From an uncultured Eubacteriales bacterium (GTDB lineage: Bacteria > Bacillota > Clostridia > Lachnospirales > Anaerotignaceae), in NCBI GenBank assembly GCA_934552695.1, contig CAKTER010000058.1, positions 1-8,556 on the forward strand: 8,556 nucleotides of DNA, written 5' to 3'. A program made the position numbers and the translations under genes. Below the pieces are notes generated by a model, which searched no databases, had not been told where the DNA came from, and saw only the letters and a list, made by a program, of their open reading frames with translations. Of this stretch, positions 1-5,388 are shown piece after piece (the stretch's first letter is position 1; each line of letters begins with the position of its first letter).

Positions 1-332
1 GTGTAGGTGTAGGTCACGGTGCCGTCCTCGTTGACAACACCTTCTACCAGTTCTTTGGCGCAGTCGGGGACGATGACCAGCTTGCCGCTGTCATCCTGAG
101 CCCATTTGGCCAGGCCGGAGAACAGGTGAGACGTCAAGGTGGCGCCGTCTACAGCGGAGTTCAAGGCCGGGTCGATGGTGTCGGGCTCGGAGGCCAGACA
201 GACATTGATGGAGGTGGGGGTCGCTTCGTTGGCGGCATCATCGGGCTTGGTTGTGCCCTTGTCCGAAGAACCGCAGGCGGCCAGACCAAAGACCATGGCG
301 CCGGCTAAGAGCAGGGACAAAATCTTTTTCAT
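1..332 (-). CDS. oppA: Oligopeptide ABC transporter substrate-binding lipoprotein, N-terminal part (OppA-like)
   Basis: Extracytoplasmic binding protein that captures peptides and hands them to the OppBC permease. Only the first 110 residues lie in the window; the reading frame stays open to the edge. The protein begins MKKILSLLLAG, a basic then hydrophobic signal peptide, and has a lipobox LAAC at residues 17-20, so Cys20 should be lipidated and anchor the protein to the membrane. A low-complexity linker rich in D, K, T and A follows. Next comes the SBP family 5 opening: ASEPDTIDPALNS, then a segment around SHLFSGLAKW. The ATG at 330-332 is preceded by AAAGGA about 10 bases upstream. It is the last gene of the opp unit, 72 bases after oppF, a gap that holds a GC-rich hairpin. 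The family is clear; peptide versus dipeptide or nickel specificity cannot be told from this fragment. Confidence 0.9.
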   Translation of the reverse strand, partial: MKKILSLLLAGAMVFGLAACGSSDKGTTKPDDAANEATPTSINVCLASEPDTIDPALNSAVDGATLTSHLFSGLAKWAQDDSGKLVIVPDCAKELVEGVVNEDGTVTYTY

Positions 333-376
333 GTGCATTCAATCCTTTCTTGTCGTTTTTCGCTGTATTCCTCAAA

Positions 377-395
377 CGGCGGAGCAGAGCCGCCG
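377..395 (-). other. GC-rich hairpin between oppF and oppA
   Basis: A perfect 6-bp inverted repeat, CGGCGG and CCGCCG, with a 7-base loop lies 10 bases past the oppF stop codon. On the mRNA it is followed only by TTTG, so it is a poor terminator. It could instead slow 3' decay or partly attenuate read-through, which would tune oppA relative to the upstream genes. That role is inference. Confidence 0.5.
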
Positions 396-404
396 CTATG
401 AGCG

Positions 405-1394
405 TTAGTTAATCTCGCCTACCCGGTGGCAGGCCACGAAATGCCCGGGGGATACCTCGTTAAACTCCGGCATAGAGGCGCTGCAGCCTTCGTTGGCATA
501 GGGACAGCGGGTGTGGAACGGGCAGCCGGTTGGTGCGTTTAAGGGGCTGGGAATATCCCCGGTCAAAACAATCCGCTTGTTGGCCCGGGCAATCTTCGGG
601 TCGGGAACGGGGACGGCAGACAGCAGGGATTGGGAGTAGGGGTGCAGCGGACGGTCGTAAATCTCCTCGGCGTCGGCCAGCTCCACCATACGGCCCAAAT
701 ACATCACGGCAATCCGGTCGCTGATATGCCGTACTACCAGCAGGTCGTGAGCAATAAACAGATAGGTCAGGCCCAGCCGTTCCTGTAACTCGTCGAACAT
801 ATTGATGATCTGGGCCTGAATGGAAACGTCCAAGGCCGAAACCGGTTCGTCGCACACAATAAAGTCGGGCTTAACGGCCAGCGCCCGGGCAATGCCAATC
901 CGCTGCCGTTGGCCGCCGGAAAACTCGTGGGCGTAGCGGGAGGCGTGCTCGCTGTTTAGGCCCACATGGCCCATCAGCTCCAAAATCCTCTCCTGCCGTT
1001 CCTCTTTGGTCTGGTACATTTTGTGGATATCCAACGGCTCGCCGATGATGTCGGAAACCGTCATCCGGGGGTCCAGAGAGGAGTAGGGGTCCTGAAATAC
1101 CATGGTGGCCTTTTTGCGGAACTCGTTAATGTCAGCGGGGGTCTCCAGCTTTTTGCCGTTATACCATACCTCGCCGCCGGTGGGCTGGTACAGGTGCAAA
1201 ATGGTGCGGCCTACCGTGGTTTTGCCGCAACCGGATTCGCCCACCAGCCCCAAGGTTTCGCCTTTGTTAATGGAAAACGAAACGCCGTCTACGGCCTTTA
1301 GGGGCTTGCTGCGGAACATCCCCATGCTGATGTTAAAATACTCTTTTAAGTCCTTAACCTCGATGAGAGGCGTTTGGTTTGCGTTCTCACTCAT
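405..1394 (-). CDS. oppF: Oligopeptide ABC transporter ATP-binding protein (OppF-like)
   Basis: Cytoplasmic ATPase that pairs with OppD to power peptide import through OppBC. It has 329 residues. Visible motifs are Walker A GESGCGKTT (52-60), Q-loop Q101, signature FSGGQ (158-162), Walker B FIVCDEP (178-184) and the switch histidine H216. After the nucleotide-binding domain comes the oligopeptide/dipeptide C-terminal domain (EIYDRPLHPYSQSLL), with four cysteines at 291, 297, 304 and 322. The start is the ATG at 1392-1394, not the in-frame ATG at 1448: a full GGAGGTGA lies just upstream of 1394, and the extra 18 residues look unlike the family. The start overlaps the end of oppD by 8 bases (ATGAGTGA), which suggests translational coupling. 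OppF rather than OppD is chosen from its position after oppD and the shorter linker; the pair could also be called DppF/DppD. Confidence 0.93.
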   Translation of the reverse strand: MSENANQTPLIEVKDLKEYFNISMGMFRSKPLKAVDGVSFSINKGETLGLVGESGCGKTTVGRTILHLYQPTGGEVWYNGKKLETPADINEFRKKATMVFQDPYSSLDPRMTVSDIIGEPLDIHKMYQTKEERQERILELMGHVGLNSEHASRYAHEFSGGQRQRIGIARALAVKPDFIVCDEPVSALDVSIQAQIINMFDELQERLGLTYLFIAHDLLVVRHISDRIAVMYLGRMVELADAEEIYDRPLHPYSQSLLSAVPVPDPKIARANKRIVLTGDIPSPLNAPTGCPFHTRCPYANEGCSASMPEFNEVSPGHFVACHRVGEIN

Positions 1395-2415
1395 GGGAAT
1401 CACCTCCCGGATTTGTCGGCTTCTCCAGCACGATGGTGCCGTTTTCAATGCCTTCCTTAATGTTCATCCAGCAGGAGGCCATATGCCCTTCGTTAATCTC
1501 CATCCGTTCCGGCCGTTGGTGGATGCACACCCGCATAGCGGCATCGCACCGGGGGGCAAAGGGACATCCCTTGGGCATATTCAGCAGGTCGATGGGGGTG
1601 CCGGTAATGGGCTGGAGCCGGCTCCCGGCGGTCTTGGCCGTGGGAATGGAGCGGAGCAGGCCCTTCGTGTATTCGTGACAGGGATTGTAAAAAATCTCGT
1701 CCGCCGTGCCCTGTTCGCAAATGGAGCCGGCGTACATCACAACAATCTCATCGCACATTTGAGCTACCACACCCAGGTCATGGGTAATCATAATAATGGC
1801 CATCCCCAGCTCATCCTGCAGGGTTTTCATCAGCTCCAAGATTTGGGCCTGAATGGTTACGTCCAGAGCGGTGGTGGGCTCGTCGGCAATCAAAATATCC
1901 GGTTCGCAGGCCAGGGCCATGGCAATCATCACCCGCTGCCGCATGCCGCCGGAGAGCTCGTAGGGATATTGTTTCATCCGCTTTTCGGGCTCGTTCACAT
2001 TCACCAGCGTCAGCATTTCTACCGCCCGGTCGTAGGACTCTTTTTTATTGCGGCCGGTATGCAGCAAAATGGCTTCCATCAGCTGGCGGCCAATGGTGTA
2101 GGTGGGGTTCAACGAGGTCATGGGATCCTGGAAAATGATGCTGATTTTGTTCCCACGGATGGTACGCATTACCTTTTCGCCGGCGTTCACCAGCTCTTGC
2201 CCGTCGAATTGGATGGAGCCGGATACAATCTTTCCCGTTCCGGCCAAAATTTGCAAAATGGAATAGGCGGTAACGGACTTGCCGGAGCCGGATTCGCCCA
2301 CAACGCCCAAAACCTTGCCCCGCTCCAGCCGGAACGAAACGCCGTTGACTGCTTTTACTTCCCCGGCGTCGGTAAAAAAGGAAGTATGCAGGTCTTTCAC
2401 TTCTAAAAGAGCCAT
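1387..2415 (-). CDS. oppD: Oligopeptide ABC transporter ATP-binding protein (OppD-like)
   Basis: Second ATPase of the importer, 342 residues. Motifs seen are Walker A GESGSGKS (40-47), Q-loop Q96, signature LSGGM followed by RQR (154-161), Walker B ILIADEP (174-180) and H212. The C-terminal oligopeptide domain has cysteines at 284, 290, 297 and 315, spaced almost as in OppF. The end of the gene carries the ribosome binding site for oppF, and its last codons overlap the oppF start. Its own ATG at 2413-2415 is preceded by TAAGGAGG, in which the TAA is the oppC stop codon, so translation is probably coupled. Length and motif set are normal for the OppD/DppD family. The transported peptide size is not deducible. 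Confidence 0.94.
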   Translation of the reverse strand: MALLEVKDLHTSFFTDAGEVKAVNGVSFRLERGKVLGVVGESGSGKSVTAYSILQILAGTGKIVSGSIQFDGQELVNAGEKVMRTIRGNKISIIFQDPMTSLNPTYTIGRQLMEAILLHTGRNKKESYDRAVEMLTLVNVNEPEKRMKQYPYELSGGMRQRVMIAMALACEPDILIADEPTTALDVTIQAQILELMKTLQDELGMAIIMITHDLGVVAQMCDEIVVMYAGSICEQGTADEIFYNPCHEYTKGLLRSIPTAKTAGSRLQPITGTPIDLLNMPKGCPFAPRCDAAMRVCIHQRPERMEINEGHMASCWMNIKEGIENGTIVLEKPTNPGGDSHE

Positions 2416-2429
2416 AAAAACAAACCTCC

Positions 2430-3488
2430 TTAATTATTGAGTTTCGGGTCGAAAGCATCCCGCAGGCCGTCGCCGAACAGGTTCAGGGACAACACAATCA
2501 GCGAGATAGCAATGGCGGGAATGACCAACCGGTAGGGGTAGGACGTCAGGCCGTTTAAGGCGTCGGAGGCCAGAGAACCCAAGGAGGGCATGGGGGCGTT
2601 GACGCCGAGGCCCAAAAACGAAAGATAGCTTTCGGTAAAAATGGCGTTGGGGATTTGCAGCGCTGTGGAGATAATAACCACGCTGATGCAGTTGGGGATT
2701 AAATGCTTGGGGATAATCCACTTACCCTTAGCCCCGGTGGCCTTGGCGGCCAGTACATATTCCTGCTCCCGCAGGGACAAAATCTGGCCCCGGATAAGCC
2801 GGGACATGGATACCCAGTAGAGCAGGCCGAATACAATGAACAGGCTGATGATATTGCTGCCGATTTTTTCTAATACGGTGCCGGTAATGGCAGGGGCCAA
2901 CGATCCTTTTAATACTGTGGAAAGCAAAATGACCATCAACATATCCGGCAGGGAATAGATAATATCCACAATACGCATAATCACCAAATCGACTTTTCCG
3001 CCGCAATACCCGGCAATGGAGCCGATGGTCACGCCGATGATGAGCACCACGATACTGGCAAAAAAACCAACAGCCAGGGAGATGCGGGTACCGTAAACCA
3101 CCCGGATAAAGTAATCCCGGCCGGAGGAGTCGGTGCCGAACACGTGGGGGAAAACATCCTCGCCTTCTTCCATCAGCCGCAGCTCGGTCCGGCCATATTC
3201 AAAGGGCGCCAGGTTGTTGTACGAGGCGTCTACCGGCTGACCGGGCTTAACGCCCAGCTGGGCGTCGTAGCTGTAGGGCCAAAAGTGCGGGATGACGATG
3301 GACGCCAAAGCAATCAGCAAAATGACAACCATGCTAACGGTAGCCACCTTATTTTTCAGCAGCCGCTTCACACCGTCCTTAAAAAAGGTGGAGGAGGGCC
3401 GCATTTTTACCATGTATTCCTTTTCCTCGTCGCTGGCGGGAAGGAATTCGTCCAGATCCATTTGGAGGCTGAACAGCTTCTTACTCAT
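2430..3488 (-). CDS. oppC: Oligopeptide ABC transporter permease (OppC-like)
   Basis: Inner-membrane permease, 352 residues, forming the channel with OppB. A cytoplasmic N-terminal stretch of about 45 polar residues precedes the first membrane segment (about 50-70). An extracytoplasmic loop with FGTDSSGRDYFIRVVYGTR (118-136) follows, typical of the OppC family. Further hydrophobic segments lie near 138-160, 176-192, 211-226, 268-288 and 321-340. The EAA-type coupling loop runs from residue 243 (EYVLAAKATGA...) to about 266 and would dock on OppD/OppF. It ends with the family-typical GDGLRDAFDPKL. The ATG is preceded by AAAGGAGG, which overlaps the oppB stop codon; the gap to oppB is 15 bases. 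The first 45 residues are longer than in many OppC proteins but common in clostridial ones. No defect seen. Confidence 0.94.
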   Translation of the reverse strand: MSKKLFSLQMDLDEFLPASDEEKEYMVKMRPSSTFFKDGVKRLLKNKVATVSMVVILLIALASIVIPHFWPYSYDAQLGVKPGQPVDASYNNLAPFEYGRTELRLMEEGEDVFPHVFGTDSSGRDYFIRVVYGTRISLAVGFFASIVVLIIGVTIGSIAGYCGGKVDLVIMRIVDIIYSLPDMLMVILLSTVLKGSLAPAITGTVLEKIGSNIISLFIVFGLLYWVSMSRLIRGQILSLREQEYVLAAKATGAKGKWIIPKHLIPNCISVVIISTALQIPNAIFTESYLSFLGLGVNAPMPSLGSLASDALNGLTSYPYRLVIPAIAISLIVLSLNLFGDGLRDAFDPKLNN

Positions 3489-3503
3489 ATTCGATTGCCT
3501 CCT

Positions 3504-4433
3504 TTATTCCAGATTGATCCGGGGATCGACGATTTTATACAGTATATCGCTGATAAGGTTCATGGTCACAATCAGCGTGGCCAAAACAATGGTAGTGCCC
3601 ATAATTAGCGGATAATCCCGGTTGGTGATGCTGTTGACAAAGGCCCGGCCAATGCCCGGTACGGCAAAAATTTGCTCTACCACCAGCGACCCGGTCACAA
3701 TGTAGGCCAGCATAGGCCCGAAATAGGTAATGACCGGGATGAGGGAGTTTTTCAGGGCATGGCCGAAAATAATCCGGCGCCCCGAAACGCCCTTGGCCCG
3801 GGCCGTCCGGATGTAATCCTGTCCCAGTACATCCAGCATGGAAGAACGGGTCAGCCGGGTGATGTAGGCCATGGGGTAGAGGGAAAGCGTAATGATTGGC
3901 AAAATCAGTCCCTGCGGCGTAGACCCGTTGGCCGGTAATAGCTTGAGGGAAACGGCAAACACAATCAGCAGCAGCGACCCCAAAATAAAGGAGGGCATCG
4001 AAACGAAGGCCGTGGTAATAACCATAATCACCTTGTCGATTAGCTTGTTCCGGCGCAAGGCGGCTACCGCCCCCAGAACAATCCCTACCGCCGCCGCCAA
4101 AACGGCTGCGATAACGCCCAGCTTGGCCGAGGTCTTCATGCCGTCGGCAATGATGCTGATAACATCCCGCCCCCGTTGCTTTAAGGAGGGGCCGAAGTCG
4201 AACCGGGTCACCACATCCCGCAGGTAGGTCAGGTATTGGTCGAACAACGGCTTGTCCATGCCGTACTTAGCCTCCAACGCCCGCATGGCGGACTCGGAGA
4301 TTGCTTTTTCGCTCATAAACGGGCCGCCGGGAATGAGCCGCATGACAAAGAAAGTAATGGTAATGACCACCCAAACCGTCAGCAGGGCCAGCAGAATCCG
4401 CTTGATGATGTAAAGCAGTGTTTTGGAACTCAT
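3504..4433 (-). CDS. oppB: Oligopeptide ABC transporter permease (OppB-like)
   Basis: Inner-membrane permease, 309 residues, partner of OppC and first gene of the opp unit. The first membrane segment starts at about residue 10 (IIKRILLALLTVWVVITITF), followed by the family hallmark RLIPGGPF (32-39) and the periplasmic segment with YGMDKPLFDQYLTYL. Further membrane segments lie near 104-125, 135-165, 176-192, 231-252 and 276-299. The EAA coupling loop begins at residue 206 (DYIRTARAKGVSGRR). The C-terminal DPRINLE is family-typical. The ATG at 4431-4433 has a moderate ribosome binding site, AGGGTGA, weaker than those of the downstream genes. It is preceded by a structured leader of about 320 bases, suggesting that expression of the whole unit is controlled before this gene. 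Confidence 0.94.
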   Translation of the reverse strand: MSSKTLLYIIKRILLALLTVWVVITITFFVMRLIPGGPFMSEKAISESAMRALEAKYGMDKPLFDQYLTYLRDVVTRFDFGPSLKQRGRDVISIIADGMKTSAKLGVIAAVLAAAVGIVLGAVAALRRNKLIDKVIMVITTAFVSMPSFILGSLLLIVFAVSLKLLPANGSTPQGLILPIITLSLYPMAYITRLTRSSMLDVLGQDYIRTARAKGVSGRRIIFGHALKNSLIPVITYFGPMLAYIVTGSLVVEQIFAVPGIGRAFVNSITNRDYPLIMGTTIVLATLIVTMNLISDILYKIVDPRINLE

Positions 4434-4481
4434 ATCATCTCACCCTATCGTTTTATTTTTGAGACAGCAGCCAAAGAGGCG

Positions 4482-4563
4482 GCTTTCCCGTTGGAGACGG
4501 GAAAGCAAGGGCTAGCCCTTGCCGTCTCGGGCACTTTACCGCAGTAGTGCTGTGACAAAGTGC
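4482..4563. repeat. GC-rich block of overlapping palindromes
   Basis: Several inverted repeats overlap here. GCTTTCCCGT (4482-4491) pairs perfectly with 4497-4506 around a 5-base loop. GAGACGG (4494-4500) pairs with CCGTCTC (4522-4528). Bases 4505-4522 form a perfect 18-base palindrome centred on GCTAGC. GCACTTT (4531-4537) pairs with 4557-4563. The octamer AGTGCTGT is repeated at 4546 and 4559. The first two stems share bases and exclude each other. The surrounding 4441-4560 is about 54% GC by hand count, against about 30% in the next 360 bases. It may be part of the opp leader, or a dispersed palindromic repeat; only a genome search can tell. Confidence 0.6.
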
Positions 4564-4581
4564 TGTATTTTGGCTTTACAC

Positions 4582-4617
4582 AAAAAGAGACTTTATGTCC
4601 GAAAGGGACAAAAAGTC
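4582..4617 (-). terminator. Terminator-like hairpin inside the opp leader
   Basis: Reading the minus strand, GACTTT then TGTCC pairs with GGACA then AAAGTC around a CTTTC loop, with a single T-T mismatch. This gives a 6+5 bp stem, followed by TCTTTTTG. This is the layout of an intrinsic terminator. It lies about 140 bases after the predicted opp start site and 150 bases before oppB, so it would act as an attenuator unless overridden. The stem is AU-rich at its base, so efficiency may be modest. It could alternatively terminate transcripts from the sigK-like gene, whose stop codon is about 260 bases upstream. Confidence 0.55.
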
Positions 4618-4763
4618 GTGAATATTTTTTGTGCTGTTCCCAGACGGTTTTTTAGGCAAAAATGGGCTTTTGTAAAAATAGTAGAAAAATAGGATTCCAC
4701 AAAAACGCCTTCTCATCAGAATCGCTGTAAACAGGTAAAAAAGTGTAAAGCTAAGTTGCATTT

Positions 4764-4792
4764 ATTCTATCAAAAATAACCGGTTTTTTCAA
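4764..4792 (-). promoter_or_regulatory. Sigma-A promoter of the opp operon
   Basis: On the minus strand there is TTGAAA (4787-4792), a 17-base spacer and TAGAAT (4764-4769), each one base from consensus with ideal spacing. Transcription would start near 4757. The spacer contains the perfect palindrome AACCGGTT (4778-4785), a possible operator. The promoter lies inside the AT-rich segment, about 130 bases from the sigK breakpoint, so chance A/T matches are more likely than in the rest of the window. Confidence 0.65.
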
Positions 4793-4875
4793 TACGAATA
4801 TCTGTTTTTATAAATATTAGCTTTTGAATCTGCTTTAAATAAGGAAATTTGCGTAAATATGGGCGAAAATAACGT

Positions 4876-4926
4876 TCAAAAAAATTTTAAAAAAGCAGAA
4901 TTTGTAATTATTCGTTGAATCAATCC
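4876..4926. other. Junction between sigK-like sequence and AT-rich DNA
   Basis: Similarity to the sigma family stops within the codon at 4924-4926, and the AT-rich segment begins at once. I saw no clear terminal inverted repeat or target duplication at this side, and the other side is outside the window. This is what one end of an integrated or deleted segment would look like. An assembly join is also possible. Confidence 0.5.
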
Positions 4927-5184
4927 AAACCGAACGCCTTTGTGCGGGTCGAAGGAATCCACCCCCTTGATGAGCCCGACGGCGCCAATGGAAAGCAAAT
5001 CCTCGTTTTCCGGGGACAGGCTACCGTATTTTTTGGCAATGTGTGCAACCAGCCGCAGATTGTGCTCAATCAGCCGGTCCCGGGCTTTTCGGTCGCCCCG
5101 GGTCAGGGCTTCCAAGCAGCAGGCTTCTTCTTCGGCAGAAAGCGGCAGCGGATAGGACGTGGTGCCGGTTGGTAAAACGGGCAT
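4876..5184 (-). pseudogene. sigK: SigK-family sporulation sigma factor, 5' part only (truncated or interrupted)
   Basis: RNA polymerase sigma factors of the SigK/SigE group drive late mother-cell gene expression during sporulation. The frame gives 102 residues. Up to about residue 87 it matches the family: PLPLSAEEEACCLEAL, then region 2.1 ARDRLIEHNLRLVAHIAKKYG, then region 2.2 DLLSIGAVGLIKGVDSF and DPHKGVRF. The expected continuation, region 2.3 (TYAARCIENEI-like), region 2.4 and the whole of regions 3 and 4, is absent. Instead 15 unrelated residues (LIQRIITNSAFLKFF) lead to a stop. No frame of the following DNA encodes the missing part. GC content falls from about 58% (4921-4980) to about 24% (4741-4920, hand counts) at the break. 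The start is the ATG at 5182-5184 behind GGGAGG; the upstream TTG at 5220 lacks a site. The N-terminal hydrophobic pro-sequence usual in SigK is not evident, so another SigE/K-group factor is possible. It may be a dead remnant or one half of an excision-restored gene. Confidence 0.75.
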
Positions 5185-5266
5185 GAACCAATCGCCTCCC
5201 TGTATTTTGGTTTGTGCCAACGATGGGGGTATGGTCTATCTTATGGCAGTAGGGGCGGGAAGGTGC

Positions 5267-5333
5267 CTGTTCCTGTCAAATGGAATGGGAAAAAGCTTGT
5301 TTTTGTCCCATTTTCTTGTCCCGGCGGGAACAG
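5267..5333. other. Nested inverted repeats upstream of the sigK-like gene
   Basis: CTGTTCC (5267-5273) is matched by GGAACAG (5327-5333). Between them TGGGAAAAA (5286-5294) faces TTTTTGTCCCA (5300-5310), giving an inner stem with one bulged base. GGGACAA occurs twice in direct orientation on the minus strand. The block lies between the deacetylase terminator and the sigK-like gene. It may be a regulatory structure or operator region for that gene. I found no convincing promoter here: a TTGACA on the minus strand (5274-5279) has no properly spaced -10 box. Confidence 0.35.
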
Positions 5334-5366
5334 AAAAAAGAGCCGCTGCCCACAGGCTTCGGCTCT
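5334..5366 (-). terminator. Intrinsic terminator of the polysaccharide deacetylase gene
   Basis: On the minus strand AGAGCCG pairs with CGGCTCT (5360-5366 and 5339-5345). An inner GCC/GGC pair closes a TGTG loop, and a run of six T follows (5334-5339). It begins 22 bases after the stop codon at 5389. On the plus strand no T-run follows the stem, so it works for the minus strand only. Confidence 0.85.
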
Positions 5367-5388
5367 AAAAACGGTGCATCAAAATGGT

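Larger units (their letters stand above)
4434..4757 (-). promoter_or_regulatory. Long structured 5' leader of the opp operon
   Basis: This is the transcript region expected between the opp promoter and oppB. It holds three kinds of structure. First, a perfect 9-bp inverted repeat (arms 4743-4751 and 4573-4581) would close a domain of about 180 bases starting within the first dozen bases of the RNA. Second, a terminator-like hairpin lies inside that domain (4582-4617). Third, a GC-rich palindromic block sits just before oppB. No convincing coding sequence is present: the one open frame of 61 codons has no ribosome binding site and its ATG lies upstream of the predicted transcription start. I saw no T-box sequence and could not match a known riboswitch class. 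Regulation by attenuation is inference from layout. Confidence 0.5.

Noticed and set aside
1395..1448. Upstream ATG extending OppF by 18 residues
   Set aside because: The extension lies inside oppD, is unlike the family, and the strong GGAGGTGA site serves the ATG at 1394.
1102..2406. Plus-strand open frame of 434 codons
   Set aside because: It lies antisense to oppD and the start of oppF, whose ATPase motifs are unmistakable. Long antisense frames are common in GC-rich coding DNA.
4712..4719. CTGATGAG on the minus strand, like the core of a hammerhead ribozyme
   Set aside because: The required GAAA segment and the flanking stems are not found at a fitting distance.
4576..4761. Minus-strand open frame of 61 codons in the opp leader
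   Set aside because: It has no ribosome binding site, its ATG lies upstream of the predicted transcription start, and its composition (F, L, Y, K) is what AT-rich noncoding DNA gives by chance.
5185..5220. TTG start extending the sigK-like protein by 12 residues
   Set aside because: No ribosome binding site precedes it, whereas GGGAGG precedes the ATG at 5184. The extension contains that binding site.
5274..5279. TTGACA on the minus strand as the -35 box of the sigK-like gene
   Set aside because: No -10-like hexamer lies 15-19 bases downstream; the nearest, TAAGAT, is 29 bases away.
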